A DNA stretch of 64,000 nucleotides from Primulina eburnea (GCF_022965805.1 NC_133104.1:22715308-22779307), one strand, 5' to 3'. Positions 1 through 11,478 are shown, counted from the stretch's first letter. Program-made: numbers and translations. The notes: generated from the sequence alone by a model not told the origin.

Positions 1-1830
1 GACAACACCCCTGAAAGATGAAATCTTCAGGAACACCCGATCTCCTGCCTCAAATACCAACGGTCTACGTCGAAGGTTGGCATATTTGGTTTGTCTGTCC
101 TGGGCTGCCTTCATTTTCTTCTGAATCAATTTCACTTTTTCAGTCATATCTCTGATCATATCAGGTCTAGTCTCAGGAACTTCAGAGATATCATCCCAAT
201 AAAGAGGCGATCGACACTTCTTTCCGTACAATGCTTCAAATGGTGCCATTTCAATACTCGTTTGATAGCTATTGTTGTACGAAAATTCACAAAGAGGTAA
301 TGCATCTTGCCAATTAATGCTAAAATCAAGCACTACTGCTCTCAGCATATCTTCCAATGTCTGAATCGTCCGTTCTGACTGTCCGTCAGTCTGTGGATGA
401 TATGCGGTACTAAGATGCAATTTCGTACCTAGAGCTTGCTGCAAACTTTGCCAAAAGTGCGATGTAAACCGAGGATCACGGTCTGAAACAATTGACTTCG
501 GCACTCCGTGCAGTCTAACCACTTCCTTAACATAGATATCGGCCATCTGATCATATCTATATGTCATCTTGTATGGAATAAAACATGCGGATTTGGTCAA
601 TCGATCAATCACGACCCAAATCGCATCATAACCTCGGGAGGATCTCGGTAACTGTGTCACAAAATCCATGGAAATGTGATCCCATTTCCATTCAGGAATA
701 GACAAACTCTGTAACAATCCTCCTGGTTTCTTCCTCTCAGCTTTCACCTGTTGGCAATTGAGACACTTTGATACAAATGTAGCAATGTCCGCTTTCATTT
801 GTTTCCACCAATACTGTGTCTTTAAATCATTATACATTTTCCTGCCACCAAGATGAATGCTAAATTGACTGTTGTGCGCTTCTGTCAGTATCTGCTGTCT
901 CAAATTCGAAACATTCGGCACCACAAGACGATTATTCACATACAAAATACCATTTTGAACCTGATATTCCGATCGATGTCTAGCTCTAACCATAGCAATC
1001 GACTTTTGTATATTCTGATCACCTTTCTGAGCCGCTTTAATTCTCACAATCAGCTCTGGTTCCGCTTGAATAGTATATAATCTCATTGGTCTCTTATCTG
1101 TCTCAAATACTAGTCCAGACAAACAGCAGTCCTCAATCAAATTCGAGACTCCCATAGTCGATAAGGATAGAGAACATACCTTTCGACTTAGTGCATCTGC
1201 TGCTGCATTAGATTTCCCCGGATAGTATTTGATTTCACAATCAAAATCTTTCAATAAATCCAGCCATCTCCGCTGTCTCATATTCAATTCTGACTGTGAA
1301 AAGAGATATTTCAAACTTTTATGATCAGAATAAATCTCGAACTTCTCACCGTACAGATAGTGTCGCCATATTTTCAACGCAAATACTGTGGCTGCCAATT
1401 CAAGATCATGAATTGGATATCGAGATTCATGGGGTTTCAGTTGTCTTGAGGCATAAGCGATCACATGCCCTCGCTGCATCAAAACACAACCCAATCCTCG
1501 GTGAGATGCATCACAATAAACAACAAAATCACCAGTACCTGACGGGATAGTCAACATCGGTGCATTGGTTAATCTCTTTTTCAATTCGAGTAAACTGGTC
1601 TCACATTCCTCAGACCAAACAAATGGAGCATTCTTCTGAGTTAATTGCATAATCGATTTGGCAATGCTCGATAAATCTTTAATAAATCGGCGATAATATC
1701 CTGCCAAACCCATAAAGTTGCGAATCTCTGGTACAGATGTCGGTCTTGGCCAAGAAATCACTGCCTCAACCTTGCTGGGATCAACAGATATCCCGTCTCC
1801 TGGTATAATATGTCCAGAAATATCATCTGT
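1..1830 (-). pseudogene. A1 pol, C-terminal part: end of RT, RNase H, integrase (truncated by window edge)
   Basis: Reading the minus strand from about 1830 restores the pol frame that the preceding ORF loses by a one-base-type shift near 1825. The RNase H start [10 protein letters not shown] lies near 1525, followed by the conserved LKYLF and DALSRK segments. The integrase zinc finger (HH, then [14 protein letters not shown]) lies near 740-860. The DDE catalytic core shows MDFVT near 655-670, [14 protein letters not shown] near 450-495 and [15 protein letters not shown] near 370-410. The frame looks open in my reading down to base 1, where the SH3-like C-terminal part begins. The same region in C is the closest relative in the window. 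Confidence 0.88.
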
Positions 1831-3551
1831 TTCAACCAGAACTCGCATTTCGACAGTTTAGCATACAGTTTCTCCGTCCTCAAATTTCGCAACACAGTCC
1901 TCAGATGATTTGCATGCTCAATCTTATTCTTTGAATAAATCAATATATCATCAATGAATATGATAACAAAGTCGTCCAAATATTTCTGAGAGACGCGGTT
2001 CATAAATCCCATAAATACCGCCGATGCATTCGTCAAACCAAAAGGCATGACAATAAACTCATAGTGTCCATACCTGGTTCTGAATGCTGTCTTTGAGATA
2101 TCAGAGTCCCTGACTCTCAGTTGATGGTATCCAGATCTCAGATCGATCTTGGAATATACAGATGAACCCTGCAACTGATCAAACAAATAATCAATACGAG
2201 GCAATGGATATTTATTCTTTACCGTTGCCTTGTTCAGTTGCCGGTAATCTATACAAAGTCTCATCGACCCGTCCTTCTTTCTCACGAACAGTATTGGAGC
2301 ACCCCAAGGAGAAACACTCGGTCTGATATACCCCTTGGCCAGTAAATCCTCCAACTGTTCTTTCAATTCTTTTAATTCGATCGGTGCCATCCTGTAAGGA
2401 GCCCTCGAGATCGGAACTGTTCCTGTCATCAACTCGATGTTGAAGTCTATTTCTCGAATCGGAGGCAATCCAGGAATCTCATCTGGAAAGACATCAGCAA
2501 ATTCACACACCACTGGCAAATCCGCCAATGATGGGCTCGATTTCAGTAAATCAACTGAATATACCAGGAATCCATCCGCTCCTTTTTGCAATAATCGTGT
2601 CATATTCATTGCAGATATCAAAGGAATTCTGGCTCGAGAACCCTTACCGTAAAATTTCCACTCCTCAGCCCTCTCAGGTCTGAATCTCACTATCTTGTGG
2701 AAACAATCGACTGTAACCCTGTACTTGGTCAATGTATCAATACCGATAATACAATCAAAGTCAGATATCCCAAGCACAATACAGTCCAACTCAATCTTAT
2801 GCCCATCATACTGCAGTGTACAAGATTTCACAGACTTTACTGATATCAAACCTGTCCCTAACGGAGAAGAGACAGACACTACTGCAGACAACGACTCAAT
2901 AGGTAACGCATGACTCAGTGCAAACCTCTCAGAAATAAAAGTATGCGATGCACCAGTATCAATCAAAACATATGCAGGATAACCAGAAATGAAACAGTTA
3001 CCTGCCACAACATCATCAGGTGCATCCTGTGCCTGCTCCTCGGTCAGAGCAAACACTCAGGCCTGCTGTCTCGGAGGCTGGCTCACTGTCTGGCTTCCTC
3101 CTGGCCTCTGCTGTGACTGGGTAGACGGTGCTGGCTGAAAAGAATGAACAGCAGATGGTCGTCTACCTGCCTGAGCCGCTGATCCAGATGACTCAGCTGC
3201 CTGGGATCCCTGGGCACCTCTCTGGGGACACACTCGAGCAAAGTGTCCCTGTTGCTTGCAAATACGGCAGCTGCCAAAAACTCCTCGACACTGCTCAGTG
3301 GAATGCTTCCCTCAAGTATTGCAAATAGGTCCGGTATAGCTCTGGCTCTGTCGAGGACTCCCAGAACTAGAAGAACTGCTCCCTGACTTCTTGAAATGCT
3401 TTCCTCTCGTCTTCAAGAAGTCCTTCTTTCCGCCACTACTGCTGCCACCTTCAAATCGAGGAGGTGGTTGCTGTGATCCCGGTGCTGGAAGCATAAACGA
3501 AGCTCCTCTCTGTCTCATCAGACCGGCTTCGGCTCCTTTGGCTCTATTCAA
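1758..3551 (-). pseudogene. A1 gag end, protease and reverse transcriptase, two TGA stops
   Basis: A single minus-strand frame from 3551 to 1758 is broken by TGA at 3314-3312 and at 3059-3057. The first TGA replaces a zinc-binding cysteine codon in a CCHC-type knuckle. Protease follows with [14 protein letters not shown] (aspartic D-T-G-A motif). Reverse transcriptase shows [31 protein letters not shown] and the catalytic FIDDILIYS. The frame is lost after WLKQMIFL near 1825, where the reading moves to the neighbouring frame. In life this part of the polyprotein would process Gag-Pol and copy the RNA genome. Confidence 0.9.
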
Positions 3552-4084
3552 AGCATCGGTAAAGTTGTTCGGTCTTCCCGGATCAGGCTGTTAATGAACT
3601 GATCCGCCACAGCCTCGTCATGATCCGCCACATGTGGAGCAAAGCGCAACAGGGAAGAGAACTTGGCCACGTATTCCTCGATGTTAAGTTGGCCCTGTCT
3701 CAAGTTCGCAAACTCGGCTCCCTTGTCCTTCCTATAAGACACTGGAAAGAACCTCTGATAGAATTCAGTTCTAAATACACTCCAGGTAATAATCGTACCT
3801 CGGTGTTCCAATGCCCTCTTTGTATTGATCCACCAGTTCTTGGCAATGTCATGCAATTGGTGTCCTATCAGTTTCACCCTCTTCTCATCAGTATATTTCA
3901 ACGAATCAAACATCATTTCAATATCATCCAGCCAACTTTCACAATCCACTGAATTTTCGGTTCCTTTCAGAGTAGGTGGATGGAAAGACTGAAATCTTTT
4001 CAAAAGTGTCTCCATGGGTGTGGTTGTAACGTCCATGGGAGGGTTCGATGTACTACCCTGCTCCGGTACTCTTCTCGGAGGCAT
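3548..4084 (-). pseudogene. A1 gag (N-terminal part), frameshifted
   Basis: This ORF starts with MPPRRVPEQGST at 4084 and covers the Gag core: the SFHPPTLKGTE and WLDDIEMMFD segments, the WW pair in the helical core, and EEYVAKFSSLLRFAPH. It is the structural protein that would form the virus-like particle. The frame shifts after VADQFINSL near 3590; compared with C, the basic, serine-rich tail continues in the frame read from 3551. The start is supported by the same MPPRR start in C. Confidence 0.88.
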
Positions 4085-4326
4085 ATCTGAAACTCAAAAG
4101 GGTTAGCAATCCCAAACAAAATCCGGTTTCAATTCTATTCCGATCATCTTACTGCTGATCCAGAATTAGCTCCAATTCATATTCAATAACACATGTTTTC
4201 AAATCAAATCAGATAAACAGATAAACATGTATTATGAAGCAGTAAATCATGCTAGCAATCAAAAGGAGAAAAGAAAACACAGTCTACCCCGCTCACTAGC
4301 TTCTATCTCAATCTCAAGGATCTATC

Positions 4327-4338
4327 GCTCTATTACCA
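4327..4338 (-). promoter_or_regulatory. A1 primer-binding site (mutated)
   Basis: The minus strand reads TGGTAATAGAGC six bases inside the LTR end, one base off the initiator tRNA-Met type site TGGTATCAGAGC seen in the other elements here. Confidence 0.75.
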
Positions 4339-4852
4339 CCTGTTGTAGGGACCCGGACGCTAATCATACTCATAATCGTCATTGGGACTAATTAATCAAT
4401 TATAAAACACGTCTAATTTTTTTTTTTTAAAATGCGGAATGTAGTGACAACAATGTAATATACAACTCAGTATATAATAAAGTACAAGTCCTGTACCGTC
4501 TACAAATCAGTACACACTAAAGTTCAACAACTGCTATTAAGTGTTTAACCCCTATATACAATCCAAGTCCGGAGCCTCCACTCTAACCACGATCTCTCCT
4601 CATCTCCTGGACCCTGATCCTGTCCCACCTGTTGTCAAATACACATACAAACAAGACTACAGCCGTATACTCCGGTGACAATAAATCCCAGTATAAATCA
4701 AAGAACATGCAGTCATATGTTCAATACAAGGCATGAAACAGATAACAGTAATACATAACAAAATCAGAAATGTAAACAATTTCAATCTGTTGACAATACT
4801 CGTGACTCCACGATTCAGACTAGACTCAATCCTAGCCTAGGGATCCCGGTGT

Positions 4853-5179
4853 CCAGATGTGGCATTCCTATATCGACAAACAGCAATAGAAAAGACTCCA
4901 GTTCTATCCAAGTCGATATAACCAAACATCCAGTGTCCAGACGCATCCGTCATAGACTATGGTCTATCACCATATCTTGTGACATCGTGCAATGTACCCG
5001 TGGTTACCTGCCACTATCAGGTCCTTCTGTCACAAGATTACTCGTCTAATGCATGCTCCTATAACTCCATAGAACAAGCATTTAAATCAAATCATTAAAC
5101 ACAATGATAAACAAATAATATGTATGTGATTTAGGGAAACTCAAGTACATCCTACTTGAGTCGATGTCCCAATACACAT
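4853..5179 (-). other. Conserved stem-loop module in A1 LTR leader
   Basis: Stem I spans 5124-5179: ATGTG/CACAT outside, GGGA/TCCC, then ACTCAAGTA pairing with TACTTGAGT. Stem II spans 4853-4933, with TATATCGAC (4869-4877) pairing with GTCGATATA (4912-4920) around an ATAGAA/TTCTAT hairpin. Stem III of C, D and H is not preserved. A fourth hairpin pair lies at 4630-4675. The same stems recur in A2, A3, C, D and H with changed bases but kept pairing. Confidence 0.65.
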
Positions 5180-5767
5180 CGACTTATACCATTCGTTGCA
5201 GTTTCGGTCTGGAATCCAAATTCTGTCAATCCCTCAATCTGACAATGGCAATACCAATAATCTCATATCAATATACCTTTCGAATTACTAACAATCTGAT
5301 TAATCTGGATTTAATTCAAAATCAACGGCATAACGGTACAATCTCAGTATCCCCGTCAATACCAAATCAACAGACATCAATTACAAATCATAACTCATAT
5401 CCAATATAATCTGTAATCCAACCGTAATTCAAATCTGTTTGGTATAACTCAATATACCCCAGAAAATTCATAACAATTCCATAATCAGTCCGTTTCTTAA
5501 TCTGACTTCGATTCTATGATGTCTAACATATCAAGCACATCATATCTGAATTCCATTCAATTCTGACAATAGCATAATTTCAAAGCATGTCAAAACGTAG
5601 TAAAACTTACGTCAAGTTGTAGCCTACGTTGATAGGATTACAGTACTGAAGTCAGATTACAATTCGGACGGACAGATTTCTCACAAAAGGCGTAAGGATT
5701 TTAGAAGCTCCTCTGGAACCCTTTTCTCGATTTCCCCTCTTTATTCTGAAGGATTGCAACGTGATAT

Positions 5768-5783
5768 ACATATATATATATAT
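5768..5783 (-). promoter_or_regulatory. A1 LTR TATA box region
   Basis: A run of alternating TA lies about 40 bases downstream (minus strand) of the palindrome array and is followed by the leader that ends at the primer site. It is the only TATA-like stretch suitably placed in this LTR. Confidence 0.6.
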
Positions 5784-5823
5784 CCGACTTGCATGTATAA
5801 GAAACGTGGCATCTTAACAAAAA

Positions 5824-6014
5824 TTTCGGTCGGCGCTCGGGCGGTAATAAACTACCGCTCGAGCGCGGCATCCTCTATCCAACTCCTTTCCGGATTGCAC
5901 ATTGGCGCTCGGGCGGTCAAAAACTACCGCCCGGGCGCCACACCTTCTGTCCAAGATGTGTTTCAATTGAACTTTGGCGCTCGGGCGGTCATTTCTTACC
6001 GCTCGGGCGCCACT
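5824..6014 (-). repeat. GC-rich palindrome array in A1 U3 (three copies)
   Basis: Three copies of an inverted repeat, GGCGCTCGGGCGGT, a 6-9 base AT-rich loop, then its complement ACCGCCCGGGCGCC (with small changes), are spaced by about 35 bases. Each can form a 14-bp hairpin. The array lies immediately upstream of the TATA box in the element's own direction. Confidence 0.88.
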
Positions 6015-6266
6015 AGTTCTGTCCAAAAATTGCACCCTTCAAATAAAATCTTATTTCGTGTCCCGATTAATCCTTTCATAATCATATAAATTATATATAA
6101 ATAATTATAGATTACTAGGATGAAATTTCCGGGCATTACACTCATCATCTTAGACTCAACTCATCTCTAATCTATGGATCCCGATCTGAATAAAAACGCA
6201 ACGTTCTCCCATCTACTTTACCCCAGCTAGATGGTGGTACGTTCTTAGTCCCAGAATTTGGCTATC

Positions 6267-6534
6267 TATATCGAAGATCTGCAATAGGAGTCGGTCTTCT
6301 CCTCAGTATATCGATATACATATCCAAAAGTCCAGTGACTTGGCGGTTCTGCCATGGCGATTTTGCCAAAGACTAGGCGGATCTGCCCAACTCTAACTCA
6401 TGCTTGGCTATAGATCAATAGAATAGGCATATCAATATCAAGACTTGAAAATATCAATGCAATAATCATTCAGTATGTGATTTTGGGAAACTCAAGTCAA
6501 ATGTAACTCGAGTTGTGCAATCCCGAATCAACAT
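6267..6534 (-). other. Conserved stem-loop module in A2 LTR leader
   Basis: TATATCGA (6267-6274) pairs with TCGATATA (6311-6318) around an AGGAG/CTCCT hairpin. From 6474, ATGT/ACAT, GGGA/TCCC and ACTCAAGT/ACTCGAGT repeat the layout of stem I, with one mismatch in the inner stem. The sequence differs from A1 and D but the pairing is largely kept. Confidence 0.6.
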
Positions 6535-7380
6535 TGATTTATACCTTTCTCTTCTCGGTCTGACAAAGTCGAAGGCTCGAATTTAACTCTGTCCATATTC
6601 AATCTGGTAATAACAATATCGAATATACTGTGTCAATGTACATCTCAATTCAAGACCTGTTCTGATCAATACTCAAATCTAGACATAATCAGATCAATGT
6701 CAACTATACAACGATGCAATCTCAATCAATAGCAAATCTGATTAATATCAAACAATTGATGTTTTTACGGCATAACAATACAATCTCAATAACCCCGTCA
6801 ATCTCAACCTCATAGATATAATAGCACAGCTCATAATCAATATCAGTACAACCCATAACTCAACAATAACAGATCATAATCTCAAATCTGTACAATCTCG
6901 CAATACCGGCAATTCAATATCAGTATATACAATTCAATAACTCATCTGATCCAAATCTGAATAATATCAATATACCCAACAACACAGTGTTAATCAGATA
7001 TCAATCTCAACATCTCATAATCGATAACAACACAATTCTGATATCAAATTGGTCTAATCACAATCAATTCAATTCTGAAAATTCTTAACAATTTCATATG
7101 GTATCTGTTCTTCGACCCGGTTTCGATTATACGATGTCTACTATGTCAAGAATAGCATATATCAATCATATCTGATTGTGGCAATATCATAATTTCAAAT
7201 CATATCAAAACATAATATAACTTAAGGCTTTGTGATGTATATATAATATCAAAACGTAACATAATTTCAACCCATAATTCTCGATCTTCTTTCTGATGCC
7301 TTCTGAGGGAATTAAGGCTTTGTAATATATATATATCCACTTGCATGTATAAGATACGTGGCTAATTTCACACATTTCCT

Positions 7381-7462
7381 TCGGCGCTCGGACGGTTGAT
7401 AATTACCGCCCGGGCGCGGAATGTTCTGCCCGTTCTTCTTATGTACTGGCGCTCGGGCGGTC
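7381..7462 (-). repeat. GC-rich palindromes in A2 LTR (about 1.5 copies)
   Basis: GGCGCTCGGACGGT with its partner ACCGCCCGGGCGCG, then a second GGCGCTCGGGCGGT arm whose partner is missing. The array is truncated by the deletion that removed the start of this LTR. Confidence 0.8.
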
Positions 7463-7496
7463 ACAATAAAATAAATGTGAAATAAGAATACTCACA

Positions 7497-8000
7497 TCAA
7501 TAAAATAATTCTGGCAATCTCTGTCTCACATCTAGCGGAATAAACTTCGTTCTGAACTGACTTTCTTTACAATCGAGAATTTGAATCAGCTTTTCGAAAT
7601 AACTCAAGATCTCATCTAGTTCTGCCTCATCTGGCTGAATAACATGTGAAGCATCAGACAGATATCTCCGCACTAAAGAAACATGAAGAACCTCATGTAT
7701 TTAAATTAAAGAAGGTGGTAATACGATTCGATAGCTACGATCTTCTAACTTATCGAGAATCTCATACGGCCCAATATAATGTGGAGACAATTCCCTTTCT
7801 TGCCAAACCTGACAAAACCTCTGAAAGGAGAAATCTTCAAAAATATCCATTCTCCTGCCCCAAATACCAATGGTCTACATCAAACCTTGGCATATTTGGC
7901 ATGTCTCTCTTGAGCCGCCTTCATTCTTTCCTGAATCAACCTCACTTTTTCTGTCATATCTCTGATAATATCAGGTTCAATCTCAGGAGCCTTAGCGATG
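7497..8000 (-). pseudogene. A2 integrase C-terminus and chromodomain-like tail, broken
   Basis: The minus strand encodes the tail of a gypsy integrase: EKVRLIQERM, HAKYA, then VFGAGEWIFLKISPFRGFVRFGKKGKLS in pieces, the SH3-like part. A frame break follows near 7760-7690, then an ILDCKESQFRTKFIPL-like segment joined directly to DVRQRLPELF and a TGA stop at 7497-7499. Compared with C about 24 codons of the chromodomain-like tail are missing at that join. The upstream part of pol is cut off by A3. Confidence 0.78.
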
Positions 8001-8516
8001 TTGTGGGGACCCGCACCTAATCATTATTAAGAGTCAATATAACAATTATGAAATGTGAGACATAAAAATTTTTTAAAATACAAATGTGGAAACGTAATGT
8101 ATTCAATCTGATATACATATCAAAATAAAGGTACAAGTCTTGTACAACATTTATTTATCTCAACTAAATTTCAATCAGTATATCAAGTACTGAAAACCAA
8201 TCTACTCTAAGTCCGGATCTCCAAGCTAATCCCGAATCTCTCATCCTCTTCCTGATCCCGATCCTGCCCCACCTGTTGTCATGCACACATACAAACAAGA
8301 CAACAGCCGGATAACTCCGGTGAGAACATAATCCCAGTATAAATAATGTAAACATGCAATCATATAAAAACATATATAAAGCATGAAATACATAACAATA
8401 ACATGTATCAAATCTGAAAACATGAAATGATGTAACACTATAAATCACTCGTGACTCGTCATCTCAGACTCAACTCATCTCTAATCTAGGGATCCTGGTT
8501 CCTGGACATTGTTACA

Positions 8517-8787
8517 TATATCGAATCTCAGCGATAGGAATGAATCAACTCCTAAGCGACATCGATATAAACCAAACATCCAGTGTCTTGGCGAATCAGC
8601 CAAAGACTTGGCGCATCAACCAAGAACTAGGCGAATCAGCATATGACTCAATACATACTCTGTCTATGAATCAATAGACCACACATATCAATTTCATAAT
8701 TGCAGATATTAATGCAATAAAATAAAGTACGTGATTTTGGAAAACTCAAGTCAAATCGAACTCGAGTTGTGCAATCCCGCATCAACA
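8517..8787 (-). other. Conserved stem-loop module in A3 LTR leader
   Basis: TATATCGA (8517-8524) pairs with TCGATATA (8562-8569) around an AGGA/TCCT hairpin. From 8729 a GTGAT-type arm, ACTCAAGT and ACTCGAGT, and ACAT/TCCC remnants match stem I. The hairpin pair CCGGA/TCCGG and TGTTGTC/GACAACA is intact at 8274-8320. Confidence 0.6.
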
Positions 8788-9419
8788 TTGATTTATACCT
8801 TTCTTTCTGTTAATCTGACTCTGTCGAATTCTCGGATTCAATGCCTATCAATACTCAATCTGGCAATGACAATATCGAGGATATCGTATCAATATAAAAC
8901 TCAGATCAATACTGGATATAATCAGAACTGAATCAAATTCTGTTTCAACAGCATAGCTGCACAATCTCAATATTCCCAGTGATACAATTCAACAGATATC
9001 AATTTCCTCAACTCATAATCAATAATAATTAATATCTGATATCACATCTCAATCAATTCAACTCAGAAAATCATAACAATTCTATACAGTATCCGTTCTT
9101 CAAACCGGTTTCGATTATACGATGTCTAACATATCAGAAACACCATATATGAATCATATCCGATTCTGGCAGTATCACAATTCCAAATTATGACAAAACG
9201 TAACAAAACTTACGTCCAGTTGAAGGTTTCGTCGCTAGGAACACGGTACTGAAATCGGATTGACGATCAGACGGACGGATCGAAATATAAAGGCGTGAGG
9301 ATTTTTATCAATCTTTCTCGTTCCTTTCCTTTGTTCGTCTGAAGGAAATGAAGGTTATAAGTATATATATATCCACCTTGCATGTTAGAGAAACGTGTCT
9401 CATTTTCTTTAATTCCAGT

Positions 9420-9680
9420 AGGCGATCAGGCAGTTAAAATCTACTGCTCGGGTGCGCAATGTTCTGTCCGACACTTTTCTTATTGCACATTGGCGCTCGG
9501 GCGGTCAAAAACTACCGCTATTCTGTCCAAAATCCATTCTTGTGATGCATTGGCGCTCGGGTGGCCCTTTTCTACCGCTAGGGCGCCAACAGTTCTGTAC
9601 AAAATATACATGAATCACATGCTTCACCAAATCTGGTCTCGGAATAGTCGGGCTTTAAAGAAATCTGCTCGGGCGCCAAA
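9420..9680 (-). repeat. GC-rich palindromes in A3 LTR (decayed)
   Basis: Four decayed relatives of the A1 unit: arms GGCGCTCGGGCGGT or GGCGCTCGGGTGGC and partners such as ACCGCTAGGGCGCC, some with one arm lost. They lie just upstream (minus strand) of the TA-rich TATA region at about 9363-9378. Confidence 0.75.
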
Positions 9681-9715
9681 GAAATGTATAACAACAGTTA
9701 ATCAGAGAACTAACA

Positions 9716-10016
9716 TTAGTGGAATAACTCTGGGTATCTCTGCCTCATATCAGACTCAGTCTCCCAGGCAGCTTCTTCAATGCCATGACGACTCCACTGA
9801 ATCTTCACAAGTGGAATAGTCTTCGTTCTGAGCTGATTTTTCTTCCGATCGAGAATTTGAATCTGCTTTTCGAAATAGCTCAACGTCTCGTCCAGTTTGG
9901 CCTCGTTCGGCTGAACAATATTTTAAGCATCTGGTATGTACTTCCGCAATAATGATACATGAAAGACATCATGTATCCCAGATAATGAAGGCGGCAAGGC
10001 GAGTCGATAGGCACGA
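9716..10016 (-). pseudogene. A3 pol C-terminus (integrase tail, chromodomain-like)
   Basis: The minus strand reads the end of a gypsy polyprotein: a decayed SHVIQP-type region with a TAA in it, NEAELDETLSYFEKQIQILD, LRTKTIPLVKIQWSRHG, EEAAWETESDMRQRYPELF, then TAA at 9716-9718. This matches the end of the C polyprotein almost residue by residue. The left part of pol is displaced by the insertion of G at 10017. Confidence 0.85.
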
Positions 10017-10331
10017 TGTAATATCCAAGCCTGGTGTACGGTACGGTTTGAGTTTTCATAAGTTTATTGACTACTTGGTCAAGTTTAAGTATAGTTTGGA
10101 TGTTAAGCGTTTCGATTTAGGATTTATAGTATGGTTGGTTATAGATGATGTGTAGTGCTATTGTAGCTGCGTTACGATTAAATTCATGATAATTCGTATG
10201 TTGAGCCAGTTGGTATGAGGCCAATTGGAGTGATTAGATAAGACATAGAGGTGTAACTTTCTTATTTTGAGTTTTGTTCAAATCATTGTGGAAGATAAGC
10301 CAAAAGAGCCCCGAATTGTGTCGTGCGTTTC
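10017..10331 (+). repeat. G 5' LTR, first piece
   Basis: Starts TGTAATATCCAAGCC and ends GTGCGTTTC, where B is inserted. The last five bases GTTTC (10327-10331) are repeated directly after B. No gene is visible. Confidence 0.8.
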
Positions 10332-11293
10332 TGATAGGATCGGTTATTGACTAAGGAGTGTTTAGAAAGGGGGGGGGGGGTGGGTTGAATAAACACTTCT
10401 ATGAATTTAAATGTTCTTCGAAAAAGGTAGTACAGTTTTATTACAAACTGAACTAAGTATCCCGTCGGTCAATAACAATCAGTTAAACTGAATAATCAGT
10501 TGCGGAAAGTAAACTGATTGAAAGATAGAGTATCTAACTGAAAATGAAAAACTGAACTAAAGACAACACAATATGTTTCTGGATGTTCGGAGATTTGAAT
10601 AACTCCTACGTCACCCCTTCTATCTCACGGATAGGATATTCACTAAAAGACTTTGATCGAGTACAACACTTGTACAACTCACTTCAGTTAGGACTTATCT
10701 ACTGCCTAAACTGAAACTCTTAGTATAATACAATGATCTCTGTGAGTAACTGAACTTAGCACTTATTGAATTATCAATATTACAGAGTGCTAGTTTGCTC
10801 AACTTGTAGCCTTGATTGCTACGAATAGATCTAATAAGAGTGAGCTGAGATTTTGACAGAGTAATAGCAAGTTTGAGATTGATTGATCGTCGTCTTTCTT
10901 CAACTGCTTTTATAGACTTATCTTTCAACGGTAACTTTGAATTTATGTATCCGTTGATTGCCACTTCATCATTTCTTGGACAGTGTTCTTGATTGCTACT
11001 TCATTATTGATTGTAAAAAGGCGTTTTAATTTCAATAGCCGAAATACGTTGTTCTATGTGGTGCGTCTTTCCATATTCAGTTGCTGTCTGATATGTCTTT
11101 CTGTCTGTTGAATGATCTTTCCCGAGGTATCTTCAGTTGAGAGACTTTAATATTTTCGGCTGAATGTTTTAACTGATCAGTTTGTGTCAGCTGATCAGTT
11201 GATCAGTCCAGCTGCCGAATTTGCTTTCGCGTATTAGTTGATTTAATCGATTGATTTATATTTTTTTCAAACTTCAGAATTTAGTTTCCAACA
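10332..11293 (-). repeat. 3' LTR of B
   Basis: The minus strand reads from TGTTGGAAACT at 11293 to CCGATCCTATCA at 10332, 962 bases. A purine stretch (AAAGGGCGAAA on the minus strand) directly precedes it at about 11294-11306 and can serve as the polypurine tract. A TATA box lies at about 10907-10916 (minus strand TCTATAAAAG). Stacked TGATCA and CAGCTG palindromes lie at 11175-11214. There is a run of 12 G at 10370-10381. Confidence 0.93.
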
Positions 11294-11478
11294 ATTTCGC
11301 CCTTTATGGTGTTTGACAAAATCAAGAGATTTGACTCAGCTCTTTGTTGATAATAGATTACGCAACTGAATCATAGAATAGCTGGGTTCCTTGTAGATAA
11401 TATAAAGTCTGAGAAAATGATATCAGTTGATAATAATAGTCTGATTAATTTTTCAACTAATTCTTCAGCACAACTGAA

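Larger units (their letters stand above)
1..6140 (-). mobile_element. Ty3/gypsy element A1 (5' LTR, gag, pol; 3' end outside window)
   Basis: On the minus strand the order is LTR (6140 to 4344), degenerate primer site, gag, protease, reverse transcriptase, RNase H and integrase, which runs off the window at base 1. The element sits inside the LTR of A2: sequence to the right of 6140 resumes in the middle of a related LTR. The 260-base leader 4085-4343 holds no gene. Coding parts carry two frameshifts and two in-frame TGA codons, so this copy is dead but not old. Its proteins resemble those of C closely, including the chromodomain-type pol order. Confidence 0.93.
4344..6140 (-). repeat. 5' LTR of A1
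   Basis: The minus strand starts TGTAATGCCCGG at 6140 and ends GGTCCCTACA at 4344, about 1.8 kb. By homology with C, D and H it holds a GC-rich palindrome array, a TATA box, and then about 1.4 kb of transcribed leader with conserved stem-loops. The second LTR lies outside the window, so no divergence estimate is possible. Confidence 0.9.
6141..7475 (-). repeat. Partial 3' LTR of A2
   Basis: Similar in order to the A1 and A3 LTRs: GC-rich palindromes (7381-7462), TA-rich TATA region (about 7320-7345), then the leader with stem-loop elements at 6267-6534. The start of U3 is deleted and the last part of U5 lies on the far side of A1, outside the window. Confidence 0.78.
6141..8000 (-). mobile_element. 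Ty3/gypsy fragment A2 (3' end of pol plus partial 3' LTR)
   Basis: This is the host of both A1 and A3. Minus-strand integrase C-terminus is read from 8000 to 7497 and is followed by an LTR lacking its first bases. The LTR is cut at 6141 by A1, and pol is cut at 8000 by A3. No polypurine tract or TGTAATGCC start is visible near 7475, so a deletion has joined the pol end to the LTR interior. It is the oldest recognisable layer in the window. Confidence 0.82.
8001..9690 (-). repeat. 3' LTR of A3 (start degraded)
   Basis: The minus strand ends GGTCCCCACA at 8001. The order towards higher coordinates is the CCGGA/TCCGG hairpin at 8274-8320, stem-loops at 8517-8787, the ACGTAAGT motif near 9208, a TATA run at about 9363-9378, and palindromes at 9420-9680. 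No TGTAATGCC start can be found, so the right boundary is uncertain by a few tens of bases. Confidence 0.75.
8001..10016 (-). mobile_element. Ty3/gypsy fragment A3 (3' LTR and end of pol)
   Basis: The LTR end TGTGGGGACCC starts at 8001, directly after A2 integrase sequence. The minus-strand pol C-terminus lies at 9716-10016, where the plus-strand start of the G LTR (TGTAATATCC at 10017) interrupts it. The rest of A3 must lie beyond G, outside the window. The start of the LTR and the polypurine tract are not recognisable, as in A2. Confidence 0.8.

Noticed and set aside
5824..6014. GC-rich hairpins as intrinsic terminators
   Set aside because: The sequence is a plant nuclear retrotransposon; bacterial-type termination does not apply and no T tract follows.
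5754..6089. Repetitive proteins read through the palindrome arrays (also at 41546-41863 and 58034-58306)
   Set aside because: These ORFs exist because the GC-rich repeats lack stop codons in several frames on both strands. Their position in U3 before the TATA box argues against translation.
10370..10381. Run of 12 G in the B 3' LTR
   Set aside because: The other LTR has a shorter, interrupted G run at the same place; a slippage-prone or sequencing-sensitive homopolymer is the simplest reading.
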